Source: an uncultured Alphaproteobacteria bacterium
Lineage (GTDB): Bacteria > Pseudomonadota > Alphaproteobacteria > Micropepsales > Micropepsaceae
Reading direction: 5' to 3'
DNA: 45,358 nucleotides
Assembly: GCA_902826695.1 (NCBI GenBank)
Contig: CADEFU010000008.1
Coordinates: 169,668-215,025 of the forward strand
In this document: positions 16,327 to 24,074 of the stretch, piece after piece
How positions within the stretch are numbered: position 1 is the stretch's first letter
How the letters are laid out: each line of letters opens with the position of its first letter
The notes under the pieces: generated by a model
Database searches by the model: none
The model's input: the letters and a program-made list of their open reading frames with translations, nothing else
Told to the model about the DNA's origin: nothing
Translations under genes and position numbers: made by a program

Positions 16327-16847
16327 CGGTCGGCCTCGATCAGCTTGCGGAAGGCTGCCGCGTCGAGGCGGTAGTGGAGCAAGTCGTCTTGGTGGACGAA
16401 GCCGATGCGGTCGAGCGAGGTCTTCGACGGGTTCGCATGGACCATGTTCAGCTGCAAGCTGGTGCAGCCGCGATCGCGTGCCGTGCGGGCGACCTCCTGC
16501 ACGAGCCGGAATCCGACGCCTGTACCGCGCGCGGCTTCATCGACGAAGAGGTCTGTGATTTGCAGCGAGGTCGTGCCTTCCCAAATCGAATAGTGCGTCT
16601 GGAACAGCGCGAGGCCGACGGGCTTGCCGAGATCCTCAGCGATGATCGCCTCGAACTGCGCGGTGGCGCCGAAGCCTGCGCGGCGCAGGTCCGCGGCGGT
16701 GACCGAGATGCGCTCACCCACGCCTTGGTACTCGGCAAGCGACACGATCATGCGCAGCATCAGCTCGCAATCTTCGACGCGCGCTTTACGCAGAGTGACC
16801 GTGTTGTTGACGATAGGAAGAACGATATTGGCGGCGGTTGCCGGCAT
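16323..16847 (-). CDS. GNAT-family N-acetyltransferase
   Basis: 174 residues from ATG 16847, chosen over upstream codons because GGAG lies 11 bases before it. The acetyl-CoA fold is clear: an N-terminal strand and helix (VTLRKARVEDCELMLRMI), a central sheet (EAIIAEDLGKPVGLALFQ), the strand-4/helix-3 pyrophosphate loop DEAARGTGVGFRLVQEVA with the Q/RxxGxG/A-type turn, and the final LQLNMVHANPSKTSLDRIGF. The closest recalled type is the spermidine/thialysine acetyltransferase group. The stop overlaps the MaoC start. Confidence 0.88.
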   Translation of the reverse strand: MPATAANIVLPIVNNTVTLRKARVEDCELMLRMIVSLAEYQGVGERISVTAADLRRAGFGATAQFEAIIAEDLGKPVGLALFQTHYSIWEGTTSLQITDLFVDEAARGTGVGFRLVQEVARTARDRGCTSLQLNMVHANPSKTSLDRIGFVHQDDLLHYRLDAAAFRKLIEADR

Positions 16848-16980
16848 GTTGTTTTGAGCTCCGAACGCGAGGTACTTCTTCTTGGTCTTAAACGCACATT
16901 GACCTTGCGAGTACCCGACGAAAACGCGTGGGAGTTGTCCCTCGAAGGCGGCCGGAGAATAGGTAGGTGCCCGGAGGCTG

Positions 16981-17337
16981 TCACTCAACGCGGGCTTGAA
17001 TTTTTTTCGTTGTGGTTTCCGGCGATTCCGCAGTTGCGAGCACCTTGTGGGTCCCGTCAGCCAATTTCACCGCCGCTTCGGTGGCGACGTTTTGTGCAGC
17101 TGCGAGGGTTGTGTCGACCAAGTTCGCACCCGCTTCGCACAACTGCGGGTTGGTCTTACAGGTGTCCGTCAGTTGGCTGCCCAGCGACCACAGAGTCGCG
17201 CTCGCGCGATCGAGTTCGAGCGCGAAATCGATGTCTTTGTACTCTGCCATCTCGTCGCCGCCGCCAAGGCGTGCTTCCGGCGGGAGCACCACGATCGCGA
17301 GCCCCAGCCAGAAGATTGTGCGGAAGATGAAACCCAT
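16981..17337 (-). CDS. DUF5330-type small membrane-anchored protein
   Basis: 118 residues from ATG 17337, which has GGAGAAG nine bases upstream; a further five in-frame codons are excluded. Residues 1-20 (MGFIFRTIFWLGLAIVVLPP) form one hydrophobic segment. A soluble part follows with a cysteine pair in TDTCKTNPQLCEAG, probably a disulfide, and a lysine-rich tail. This arrangement fits DUF5330, small proteins of unknown function in Rhizobiales and relatives. It is divergent from the DivJ-like kinase over about 300 bp and may share its regulatory region. Confidence 0.6.
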   Translation of the reverse strand: MGFIFRTIFWLGLAIVVLPPEARLGGGDEMAEYKDIDFALELDRASATLWSLGSQLTDTCKTNPQLCEAGANLVDTTLAAAQNVATEAAVKLADGTHKVLATAESPETTTKKIQARVE

Positions 17338-17449
17338 GACGAGCTTCTCCAAAAGTTGAGGCGGAGTGTGCTCGCTGGGCGTTCGAAAGTGCTCAAAAAC
17401 AAAGGCAAAATTGAAGCAAATGACGGTGGTATCAGGATGAACGTGCGTT

Positions 17450-17471
17450 AGCGTGAATGAGCGTTCACGCT
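17450..17471. promoter_or_regulatory. Inverted repeat in the DUF5330/kinase divergent region
   Basis: AGCGTGAA and TTCACGCT form a perfect 8-bp inverted repeat with a 6-bp spacer, about 115 bp upstream of the DUF5330 start and 165 bp upstream of the kinase start. There is no T-run, so a protein-binding site is more likely than a terminator. A GANTC (CcrM-type) site, GATTC, lies at 17486-17490. Confidence 0.4.
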
Positions 17472-17572
17472 GAGCCGCCAGGTTTGATTCAACAGTGCAG
17501 AGAATTTTACGGGCATGAGGCGTTTTCGCGATCCTGCCACTCGATTATCCCGATCTCTGATCGCGGCGTCCG

Positions 17573-17587
17573 TTAACTCCCCATTAA
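17573..17587 (+). promoter_or_regulatory. CtrA-type binding site (TTAA-N7-TTAA)
   Basis: TTAACTCCCCATTAA is an exact match to the full CtrA recognition sequence of alphaproteobacteria, with both half-sites and the 7-bp spacing. It ends 49 bases before the ATG of the kinase gene, where it could overlap the promoter. A further half-like element (TAAAC) follows at 17594. Confidence 0.7.
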
Positions 17588-17635
17588 CCTCCGTAAACCA
17601 AACCTTACGCCTCACGTCTGGGGACGAGTCGCGTT

Positions 17636-19393
17636 ATGGCTTCGCAGTACAATTTCCGCCGGTTTTGGGCCGATTTTCTGTTGGATGCGTTTGACGGGGT
17701 GCTGGGCTCGGAGCCAGAGGGTGAGGCTGGGCGGCGGCAATCGTTTATTGCCGCGAACTTGCTGGCGGGGGGCATGGGTGTTGCGCTCTGGCCGCTCTAT
17801 TTCGCATTCGTGGGACCGGCCGACGCGGCGACCGCGTGTGCGTTCGCGTTTCTTTGGGCACCGTTGCTGATCGCGCTCGCCGTGCAGGGGCGGTTGATCG
17901 ACGTCGCGCAGGGTCAAATGGCTTCGGCGCTTGTGCTTGCGGGGTTTGTGACGCTGGTTGCCGTTTACACGGGCGGCATCGCTTCGCCGGTTTTGTTGTG
18001 GCTTGCGATCGTGCCCGTTGAAGCGGCGGTCGCGGGCAAACGCTCGGCAATGACGATTTCATCGGCTGCGGCTGCTGCCGGGTTTTTGATGGCGGCGATC
18101 CTCTCGATGATGGGGTGGTTGCCCGCGTCGCGCATCGATCCGTCGCTCAGTCAGTTTGCGTATGGTGCGTCGGTGTTCATGCTGATCGTCGTGGGCGCGC
18201 TTGCGGTGCGCACGTTGCAGCGGCGCAATGAGCATGAGACGGCGCGCGTGCGTGCGAATGCGGCGATGCACCGGGCCTTGACCGATAACGCGGCCGATCT
18301 GATCACGCGGCATGGCGCAAACGGAGCGGTAATCTATGCGTCGCCGGCTGCGACCGACATTATGGGCCTGCAGGCGCGCGAGCTTGAGGGCTTAAGCCCC
18401 GCAATGATGGTGCACATTCAGGATCTGAAGACGGTGGAAGAGGCGTTGCGCCTTGCCGCGCGCGGGCAGACGCAGAGCGTGGCTTTCCGCTTGCGCCGGC
18501 GTGACGGCAGTTATTTGCCGGTCGAGATGCGGGCGCAGGCGGCCGGCGGCGGCGAGGTCATCGCGGTGACGCGTGATATGTCGGGGGCGAGCCAAGAGGT
18601 AGTCGAGCTGGCGCAGGCACTCGACAAGGCGGAGGAAGTCAGCCGGGCGAAATCGCGGTTCCTGGCCTCCGTTACGCACGAGTTGCGAACGCCTTTGAAC
18701 GCGATCATCGGCTTTTCCGACGTGATGCGGCACGAGCTGATGGGGCCGATCGGCACGCCGAAGTATCGCGAGTATGCGGAGCTGATCCGCAATTCGGGCT
18801 CGCATCTGGTCGATTTGATTTCGGACTTGCTCGACATGTCGAAGATCGAGGCGGGCAAGTTCACGATCGAGCGCAAGCTCGTCGAGTTGAAGCCGGTGGC
18901 TGACGAATGCCTGGCGATGGTGACGGTGGCGGCCAATGAGGCGGGGGTCGAGCTTGTGTGCGACGTGGCACCGGGCTTGAGCCTCATGGCCGACCGCCGT
19001 GCGTTGAAGCAGTGTCTGATCAATCTCCTGTCGAACGCAGTGAAGTTCACGCTGACGGAGGGCAAGGTCACGCTGCGTGCGCGCAAGGTTGGTTCCGACA
19101 TCATGCTCTCGGTCAGCGACACGGGCGTCGGCATTCCGGAGAAGGACTTGGCCCGCATCGGCAAGCCCTTCGAGCAGGTCGAGGGCGAGATGCAGCGCGC
19201 GCACAAGGGAACGGGGCTCGGGCTGTCGCTCGTGAAGGCGCTGGCCGAACTGCACGGCGGGGCGATGGCGATCGAAAGCGCGCTCGGCGACGGGACGACG
19301 GTGACGCTAAAGCTGCCGATCGCCGCGCGCGACGACGTACCGGCAGACGCGGGCGCAGTCGTGTTCCCGGAGAAGTTTCGCGTGCGCGCGTGA
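17636..19393 (+). CDS. DivJ/PleC-like membrane histidine kinase with PAS domain
   Basis: 585 residues. About six membrane segments fill residues 40-190, a PAS domain is at about 215-320 (HRALTDNAADLITRHGANG, VIYASPAATDIMGL), and the kinase core follows. The H box FLASVTHELRTPLNAIIGF puts the phospho-acceptor at H348. ATP-site boxes are intact (INLLSNAVKFT; VSDTGVGIPEKDL; GTGLGLSLVKALAELHGG). The H box sequence, the long DLLDMSKIEAGKF helix and the multi-pass N-terminus resemble DivJ/PleC/PdhS kinases, which control CtrA through DivK. A CtrA-type box lies 49 bp upstream. I did not assign divJ because PAS kinases with this core are numerous. A strong terminator follows. Confidence 0.85.
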   Translation: MASQYNFRRFWADFLLDAFDGVLGSEPEGEAGRRQSFIAANLLAGGMGVALWPLYFAFVGPADAATACAFAFLWAPLLIALAVQGRLIDVAQGQMASALVLAGFVTLVAVYTGGIASPVLLWLAIVPVEAAVAGKRSAMTISSAAAAAGFLMAAILSMMGWLPASRIDPSLSQFAYGASVFMLIVVGALAVRTLQRRNEHETARVRANAAMHRALTDNAADLITRHGANGAVIYASPAATDIMGLQARELEGLSPAMMVHIQDLKTVEEALRLAARGQTQSVAFRLRRRDGSYLPVEMRAQAAGGGEVIAVTRDMSGASQEVVELAQALDKAEEVSRAKSRFLASVTHELRTPLNAIIGFSDVMRHELMGPIGTPKYREYAELIRNSGSHLVDLISDLLDMSKIEAGKFTIERKLVELKPVADECLAMVTVAANEAGVELVCDVAPGLSLMADRRALKQCLINLLSNAVKFTLTEGKVTLRARKVGSDIMLSVSDTGVGIPEKDLARIGKPFEQVEGEMQRAHKGTGLGLSLVKALAELHGGAMAIESALGDGTTVTLKLPIAARDDVPADAGAVVFPEKFRVRA

Positions 19394-19435
19394 GGTGAAG
19401 AGTTTGCGCCTGACCCTATCGGGTTAGAGGGGAAT

Positions 19436-19473
19436 GGGGATCGGAAGGGGGGCCTTCCGGTCCCCGTTTTTTT
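19436..19473 (+). terminator. Intrinsic terminator of the DivJ-like kinase gene
   Basis: A 13-bp stem (19436-19448 with 19453-19465, one G-T pair, 4-base loop) is followed by GTTTTTTT. It lies 43 bases after the kinase stop and 47 bases before the next gene, a textbook rho-independent terminator for the plus strand. Confidence 0.9.
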
Positions 19474-19519
19474 GAACTTTGGGTGGTGGTATAGCTCGGC
19501 GTACAGAGATCCTTAGATC

Positions 19520-19981
19520 ATGAGCGACAGCGACCACTGGGCATATGCCGTTCGACGTGCAGTGTGGATCGGTGTGCTTGTTACGATCATTGTGCTGCGT
19601 CTGACCTACCTTCACTTGCCGTCGTTGTTTGTGCCCGCCATGCTTGTCGCCGCTTTGGGGGTCGGTGTTGTGATGGCTTGGGGCATCGCTTCGGCACCGC
19701 CCGCGCCGACGCACGAAGAGGCAACGCAGCGAGAAATGGCCCGTGTGCTTGCCGTGCCATTTTGGGTGCCCGTGTTCGTGGGGGTCGCCGAGACCGTTTG
19801 CTTCTCGCTGATGTTTCTGGCGATGAGCATCGATGCGACCGTGCCGCTTGGCGTAGTGCTGCTAATTCCCATTGGGATGGGCGTCTTAGCGCTGCCGGTC
19901 ATTGCTTGGTACGTCCGATCGGAGCGGCGGACGGCGGCGGCTTGGTTCGCTGACCGTGCGGCGGCCGAGAGGAGCAGGTAG
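19520..19981 (+). CDS. Small four-helix membrane protein of unknown function
   Basis: 153 residues with four predicted membrane segments at about 13-26, 33-55, 76-98 and 103-128, joined by short loops; the loop between helices 2 and 3 (PPAPTHEEATQREM) is charged. The C-terminus (WYVRSERRTAAAWFADRAAAERSR) is basic and probably cytoplasmic. No catalytic motif is visible, and I do not recognise the family. It has its own transcription unit, between the terminator at 19436-19473 and the minus-strand terminator at 20058-20101. Confidence 0.6.
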   Translation: MSDSDHWAYAVRRAVWIGVLVTIIVLRLTYLHLPSLFVPAMLVAALGVGVVMAWGIASAPPAPTHEEATQREMARVLAVPFWVPVFVGVAETVCFSLMFLAMSIDATVPLGVVLLIPIGMGVLALPVIAWYVRSERRTAAAWFADRAAAERSR

Positions 19982-20057
19982 CGAGATACCTTTCAACCGT
20001 TGGCGCAATGACCAACGCTTCACGCTTAGCTGTCAGACTAAGGTAAGCGGTCGCCGC

Positions 20058-20101
20058 AAAAAAAATCGAGCCCCGGGGCGACGCGTCGCTCCTCGGGGCT
20101 C
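20058..20101 (-). terminator. Strong minus-strand intrinsic terminator
   Basis: Read on the minus strand, an 11-bp GC-rich stem (20101-20091 with 20078-20068, one G-T pair), extended inward by the self-complementary GCGACGCGTCGC, is followed by C-G-A and eight T (20065-20058). It ends transcription running leftwards. The nearest minus-strand protein gene ends 540 bp away at 20640, so it either ends a long 3' trailer or a separate RNA gene in between. Confidence 0.85.
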
Positions 20102-20560
20102 TTCATCACTTCCGATTCTTTGGCCAGCAGAGCCGGCCTAAGTTTACGAGCGTGCTAAACACGCCGTTGCATGCTTTCGAATTTTCATCTTGGAAGTCCG
20201 GGCCTGCTCGCGATGATTTCTGTCGCAATCTCAGTATCAGTTCCGCGAGTGCTAACGGACCTTGCCCTCGTGATTGAGGGCCGTGGTCATGTCCGGTGGC
20301 GTCATGCTCCCTCACTCAGTTGTTGCTCCACTCATTCAGACGCTCGGACCTTTCGGGCCGCAGCCTGTCGCGACAACTCAGGGCGTTGGTGTCGTCATAC
20401 ACCTGTCGCACCTGTCATCGAGCGATTGGCGGCCAGTCGTCTCATGACTTCATCAGGCCACGATCGTCTGTGATTGAGTTTGGACCTCTCGTTTCGAGAG
20501 TCAAGGGGTGCGGGAAGATTCCAGTGGTTTGATCGTTGCGCTGCCGCGCAACAATGTTTC
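20058..20560 (-). ncRNA. Candidate structured RNA, unidentified family
   Basis: About 500 bases without a convincing protein frame between the minus-strand terminator and the PilZ-domain gene. Several hairpins can be drawn: 20535-20552 (GTTGCGC/GCGCAAC), 20486-20500 (CTCTCG/CGAGAG), 20345-20360 (capped by a GAAA tetraloop if read on the minus strand), and a two-part stem at 20258-20288 (GACC, GCCCTC/GAGGGC, GGTC). GNRA-type capping and the terminator direction favour the minus strand. It does not fit tmRNA, RNase P RNA or 6S RNA features that I know. The 5' end is unknown; a long 3' trailer of the upstream gene is the main alternative. Confidence 0.3.
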
Positions 20561-20639
20561 TCGGTAATTATGTCACCGGAATAGGGGGTGGCGGAGGCGA
20601 TAAGCACCTAACCAGTGTTCGCTACTCTCCACAATTGCC

Positions 20640-22646
20640 TCAGTGCATGGTTCGCGAGAGTCGGCGCAATGGGATCCAGGTGTCTTGTGCTGAGGGCGGG
20701 TTCACTTTGCTGAAGAGAGCGCCGATGCCGCGCCAGCTTAGGGAGGCGAAGAGTCTGGTGATGCCCGCCGGTTTGGCGCGGTTGTCGCAGAGGTCGGCGT
20801 AGGCGTCGCCGCTTTTGTGCGCGAGACGGACGATGGTGGCGAACTCACCCACGGTGCGACCGGTGAAGGAGAGGCCGAAGGCCGGGCGGCCGAAGGCTTC
20901 CGTCTGGCGCGAGAGTTGGACGGGTAGGATTGTGTCGCCGCTCGGCGTTGCAAGCGTCAACTGGCCACCGAGCGCGCGGGCAGGGAGGTCGATCGCGACA
21001 TCGGCCACGAACCTTGCGCCGTGGACGGAAATATCGGCGAGGCGGCCTGCGACCGTGGTGCCGCCGACCAGAAGCTCGGCCGCGAGGCGCTTTTTCACGC
21101 GCGGGCTCAGGCGACGCTGGCGAGGCTCGGCGATGGCGCCGAGCAGGCACGCGAGCAACGCGGCCGTGAAGATTGTGAGCGCGAGCGCGGGCGCTAGGGC
21201 TGCTTGCAGTTCGGGCTTTAGGAACCAAGCGGCGATGCCAGCCGTGGTGCCTGCAAGGGCGAGCGCGAAAACGACGACGAGGAGGCTATTGGCGCGTTCA
21301 GGGTCGGGGACGCGTTCGGCCTTTGTGCGGCGGAAAATGATGTTCAGCAGCGATGGGGCGGTGAGGAGTGACTCCAGGATCTCGCTCCAGGCGCCTATCA
21401 GGTGACTGCGCATGCCGGCGTTGAGGCTTCCTGCCATGGCGATGGCCACGACGATGGTGATGAGTGAGGCGGCGGTCGCAACGGCGGGGCTTGTGACGGC
21501 GAAGATCGGCTCGCGGACAAGGACGGCGAGCGGCGGCAACGCGAAGACCGTGGCCCACGCGAAGGGCATCAATGCGCCGAACATTGCGGGGATCCAGGCC
21601 AAGCGTTCGCGCATGCGCAGGCCACGCGCGAGCAGAGGATCGTGGGCGAGGGCCGCGTCCACCGTGCCGATGCGCAGTCCCATGCGCAGGCGCAAATACT
21701 CACGCACAGTGTCGGGTGCGATTGCGGCGACGAGCGGGCGGGTGACGATACCGCGTTGCCAGCCTTCGGCGGCGGCGCGGATGCGGGCGGGCGCGTCGCT
21801 GCGCAGGTTCCAGCGCGAGCAGCCGCCCGATGCCGACAGCGCCGCGCGCCGCCACACCGTGCGCTGGCCTAGGCCGAGCGAGCCTGCCGGTGCGCCAATC
21901 GTTTTCAGGCACGATTTGAAGAACGTGCCTGGGTCGGAGGGCATGCGGCGGTTGACGTCGATATCGGCGAGGGCCGGTTCGCCATCGATCGCAAAAACGG
22001 GAACGTCTACATAGGCGAGCTCGGTGTTCGCGACGAAACCGCCTGCGATGCGGCGGAGCAGGTCAGGGGTCGGGGCTTCGCCGGCGTTCAGGATCAAGAC
22101 CAGCGTGCCGGCGGTCCGCGAGACGGCGGCGTTGATGGCAGCGCCTCCGGTTGCTTCGGGCGAGGCGGCGAGCCACGACGTCTTCATGCGATCGGCGAGG
22201 GCTGCGAGCGGCTCCGCAGCGTCGGTCGCGCGGTCAACGCCGACGAGGTGCAGGCGTACGCGATCGCGCGGGTAGTCGAGTTGTGCGGCAGCAGCGAGCG
22301 AATAGGCGGCCTTCGGCGCCTGCCTCGGATCATTGACGACAATGAAGATGTCCGCGGACGGCAAGTCACTGTCGCGCAGCGCTTCGGGTTCGATTTGGGC
22401 GGCGGCCGGCATCAGGTCGGCGATCGCGGAGAGCGTGAGGGCGACGGCGATGAACGCCTCGGCTGCGAACAGTGCGATCGAGAGCGCGAAGCCCTCAGTT
22501 CCAAGCCCTGCCAAGGTCGCGTCTGCACGCCAAAGTAGGTGTACGATGAGGATCGCCGCGCCGGTCCCGAGCGCAAGCGCGCGGGTCAGCGAAACTGCCC
22601 GAAAAACGAGACGTGGTGGTAGGTTACGCGCCGCTTCTTTCGTCAC
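20640..22646 (-). CDS. Degenerate BcsA-like glycosyltransferase with PilZ domain
   Basis: 668 residues from GTG 22646; the frame is open 40 codons upstream, but those lack a ribosome site. Two membrane segments (about 22-37 and 52-76) precede a GT2-like region aligned by DIFIVVNDPRQAP, AAAQLDYPRDRVRLHLVG and RTVWRRAALSASGG. The catalytic signatures of cellulose synthase are all altered: the DxD block reads LNAGEAP (about 186-192), TED reads RSD, and QxxRW reads RMGLRIG. Further membrane helices follow, then a PilZ region with RLSPR and DISVHGARF, the cyclic-di-GMP contact motifs. It is best read as a non-catalytic, cyclic-di-GMP-binding membrane protein. It is divergent from the DUF1491 gene. 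Confidence 0.8.
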   Translation of the reverse strand: MTKEAARNLPPRLVFRAVSLTRALALGTGAAILIVHLLWRADATLAGLGTEGFALSIALFAAEAFIAVALTLSAIADLMPAAAQIEPEALRDSDLPSADIFIVVNDPRQAPKAAYSLAAAAQLDYPRDRVRLHLVGVDRATDAAEPLAALADRMKTSWLAASPEATGGAAINAAVSRTAGTLVLILNAGEAPTPDLLRRIAGGFVANTELAYVDVPVFAIDGEPALADIDVNRRMPSDPGTFFKSCLKTIGAPAGSLGLGQRTVWRRAALSASGGCSRWNLRSDAPARIRAAAEGWQRGIVTRPLVAAIAPDTVREYLRLRMGLRIGTVDAALAHDPLLARGLRMRERLAWIPAMFGALMPFAWATVFALPPLAVLVREPIFAVTSPAVATAASLITIVVAIAMAGSLNAGMRSHLIGAWSEILESLLTAPSLLNIIFRRTKAERVPDPERANSLLVVVFALALAGTTAGIAAWFLKPELQAALAPALALTIFTAALLACLLGAIAEPRQRRLSPRVKKRLAAELLVGGTTVAGRLADISVHGARFVADVAIDLPARALGGQLTLATPSGDTILPVQLSRQTEAFGRPAFGLSFTGRTVGEFATIVRLAHKSGDAYADLCDNRAKPAGITRLFASLSWRGIGALFSKVNPPSAQDTWIPLRRLSRTMH

Positions 22647-22783
22647 TAAACTGCCCCTGCTCGCACACGACTCGCCCCCGAATCGCCATGCACGATGGAA
22701 TCGTAAGTTGTGTGACCGGCGAAGTGGCAATATTGACTCAGAGGGGCTTATTGCATGCACACGCATTCACACCTGGAACAACT

Positions 22784-23122
22784 GTGACCGAGCCGCGCGT
22801 CAAAACTTCGATCTGGGCCGCGGCGCTTATCCGGCGCGCGGAAGTGAACGGCGCGTCTGCTTTTGTCGTGAAGAAGGGTGACCCGGACTCGGGGGTGGTG
22901 CTGGTGAAAGTGTCCCTGCTTAACGGGACGGCGCGTGTTTGGTCGGCGACATATGGGCGTGACGGGCAGCGGCGATGGGTGAAGGCGACCGGTGTCGACG
23001 TTGTGGCCGATGCGGAGGCAGAGGACTACATCGCGCGGGCCCGCAAGCGGGATTCGGACTTGTGGGTGGTTGAGGTCGAGGATCGTGCGGGGCGCGATTT
23101 TCTGACCGAAGAGAAGGAGTAA
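22784..23122 (+). CDS. DUF1491 family protein
   Basis: 112 residues from GTG 22784; the longer open frame upstream overlaps the divergent PilZ gene and is excluded. The pattern EPRVKTSIWAAALIRRAEVN, FVVKKGDPDSGVVLVKV, and YIARARKRDSDLWVVEVEDR followed by GRDFL fits DUF1491, a small protein family almost confined to alphaproteobacteria and without known function. Size is typical. The SIMPL gene follows 88 bp later on the same strand; a short 7-bp inverted repeat (23132-23150) without a T-run lies between. Confidence 0.8.
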   Translation: MTEPRVKTSIWAAALIRRAEVNGASAFVVKKGDPDSGVVLVKVSLLNGTARVWSATYGRDGQRRWVKATGVDVVADAEAEDYIARARKRDSDLWVVEVEDRAGRDFLTEEKE

Positions 23123-23131
23123 GACCCTATC

Positions 23132-23150
23132 CAGGACGCTACACGTCCTG
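23132..23150. repeat. Short inverted repeat after the DUF1491 gene
   Basis: CAGGACG and CGTCCTG are separated by 5 bases, ten bases after the DUF1491 stop. No T-run follows. It may be a weak terminator or a protein site. Confidence 0.3.
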
Positions 23151-23210
23151 CGCGTATGGCGCTTGGCGCCTGAGCCGTTACAATTCCGTCGACACAATAA
23201 GGTGGTGGCG

Positions 23211-23972
23211 ATGGAGACGATCGGCTTGGCGTTTCGGACGTTTGCGGTGGCGCTGGCGCTGCTTGGCGCGGTGTGGGTGGCGTGGGCGTTCGCACCCGGG
23301 ATGTTTCCGTCGTTCCATAAGGCCGAGCCGCGCACGATCACGGTGCAGGGTATCGCGTCACTCGACGTACAGCCGGACAATGTGGAGGTGTCCGGTGCCG
23401 TGACGACGTCGGCAAAGTCGGCGGCGGAGGCGCTCGATCAGAACAACCTTGTTACAGCGCGTATCCTTGAAGGGTTGGGCGCCGACGGGATCGATCGCGA
23501 CAAGATTCGCACGCAAGGATTCTCAATCACGCCACAGCATCCGTCGGTGGGGGCGAGCGGCTATCAGCAGAACGAGATGATTACGACGGGCTATGTGGTC
23601 AAGAATTCGATCAAGGTGACGCTGCCGGTCGGGCAGTATTCGGGCAAACTCTTGGACCGCATGATCCGCCTGGGCGCGACGAACATCGACGAGGTGACGT
23701 TCTCGACGAAGAATGCGGTGAAGTTCGAAGATCAAGTGCGTGCGCTCGCCGCGAAGGATGCGCTGCGCCGGGCAACGATCGCCGCGAAGGCTCTGGGCCA
23801 GCGCGTGGGTCGCGTGGTGAAAGTCGATCCGGAGACCGCGTCGGAATCGCCGATGTGGCGCGCGGAGAACTACACCGCACCGCGCGAAGATGCCGTGCAG
23901 ATCATTGCGCGCGAGCAGACGTTCAGTTCGAACCTCTCCGTCGTGTTCGAGTTGGAACCGGCGGCGAAGTAG
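23211..23972 (+). CDS. SIMPL (DUF541) domain exported protein
   Basis: 253 residues from ATG 23211 with AAGGTGG nearby. A hydrophobic N-terminal segment at about 7-27 serves as signal or anchor. The SIMPL domain follows: TITVQGIASLDVQPDNVEVS, then LEGLGADGIDRDKIRTQGFS, YVVKNSIKVTLP, LLDRMIRLGATNIDEVTFST, and the end AREQTFSSNLSVVFEL. SIMPL proteins are periplasmic or outer-membrane associated; family members have been linked to oxidative-stress tolerance and, in eukaryotes, to signalling, but function is not fixed. A palindrome of family A follows three bases after the stop. Confidence 0.88.
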   Translation: METIGLAFRTFAVALALLGAVWVAWAFAPGMFPSFHKAEPRTITVQGIASLDVQPDNVEVSGAVTTSAKSAAEALDQNNLVTARILEGLGADGIDRDKIRTQGFSITPQHPSVGASGYQQNEMITTGYVVKNSIKVTLPVGQYSGKLLDRMIRLGATNIDEVTFSTKNAVKFEDQVRALAAKDALRRATIAAKALGQRVGRVVKVDPETASESPMWRAENYTAPREDAVQIIAREQTFSSNLSVVFELEPAAK

Positions 23973-23975
23973 GTT

Positions 23976-24054
23976 CCTGGGAGCGCCGGCCTCCGGCCGG
24001 CACTTTCTACATCTCAACCGGACCAAGAGCCGGCCGGAGGCCGGCGCTCCCAGG
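23976..24054. repeat. Long intergenic palindrome, family A copy 3
   Basis: Two perfect 26-bp arms (23976-24001 and 24029-24054) around a 27-bp spacer. Each arm contains GCCGGCCTCCGGCCGGC, itself self-complementary. It fills the gap between the convergent SIMPL and hydrolase genes and could stop transcription from both sides. Outer CCTGGGAGCG is shared with the copies at 292-385 and 2722-2829. Confidence 0.88.
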
Positions 24055-24074
24055 GCTGGAGCCCTTCCTTCAAG

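Noticed and set aside
17450..17471. Terminator for the DUF5330 or GNAT genes
   Set aside because: The inverted repeat lies upstream of both divergent genes, not downstream, and has no T-run.
20102..20473. Small open frames in the gene-poor stretch (20106-20315 minus and 20171-20473 plus)
   Set aside because: No ribosome site, no recognisable fold, Ser/Arg-rich composition unlike neighbouring genes, and overlap of hairpins.
20058..20639. tmRNA, RNase P RNA or 6S RNA in the gene-poor stretch
   Set aside because: No tag-peptide codons of the alphaproteobacterial tmRNA type, and only a short match (AGTCCGGGC at about 20196) to an RNase P core element on the plus strand with no second core element.
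292..24054. Palindromes of family A as insertion-sequence ends or phage attachment sites
   Set aside because: No transposase, integrase or target-site duplication is visible beside any copy, and the spacers are too short to carry a gene.
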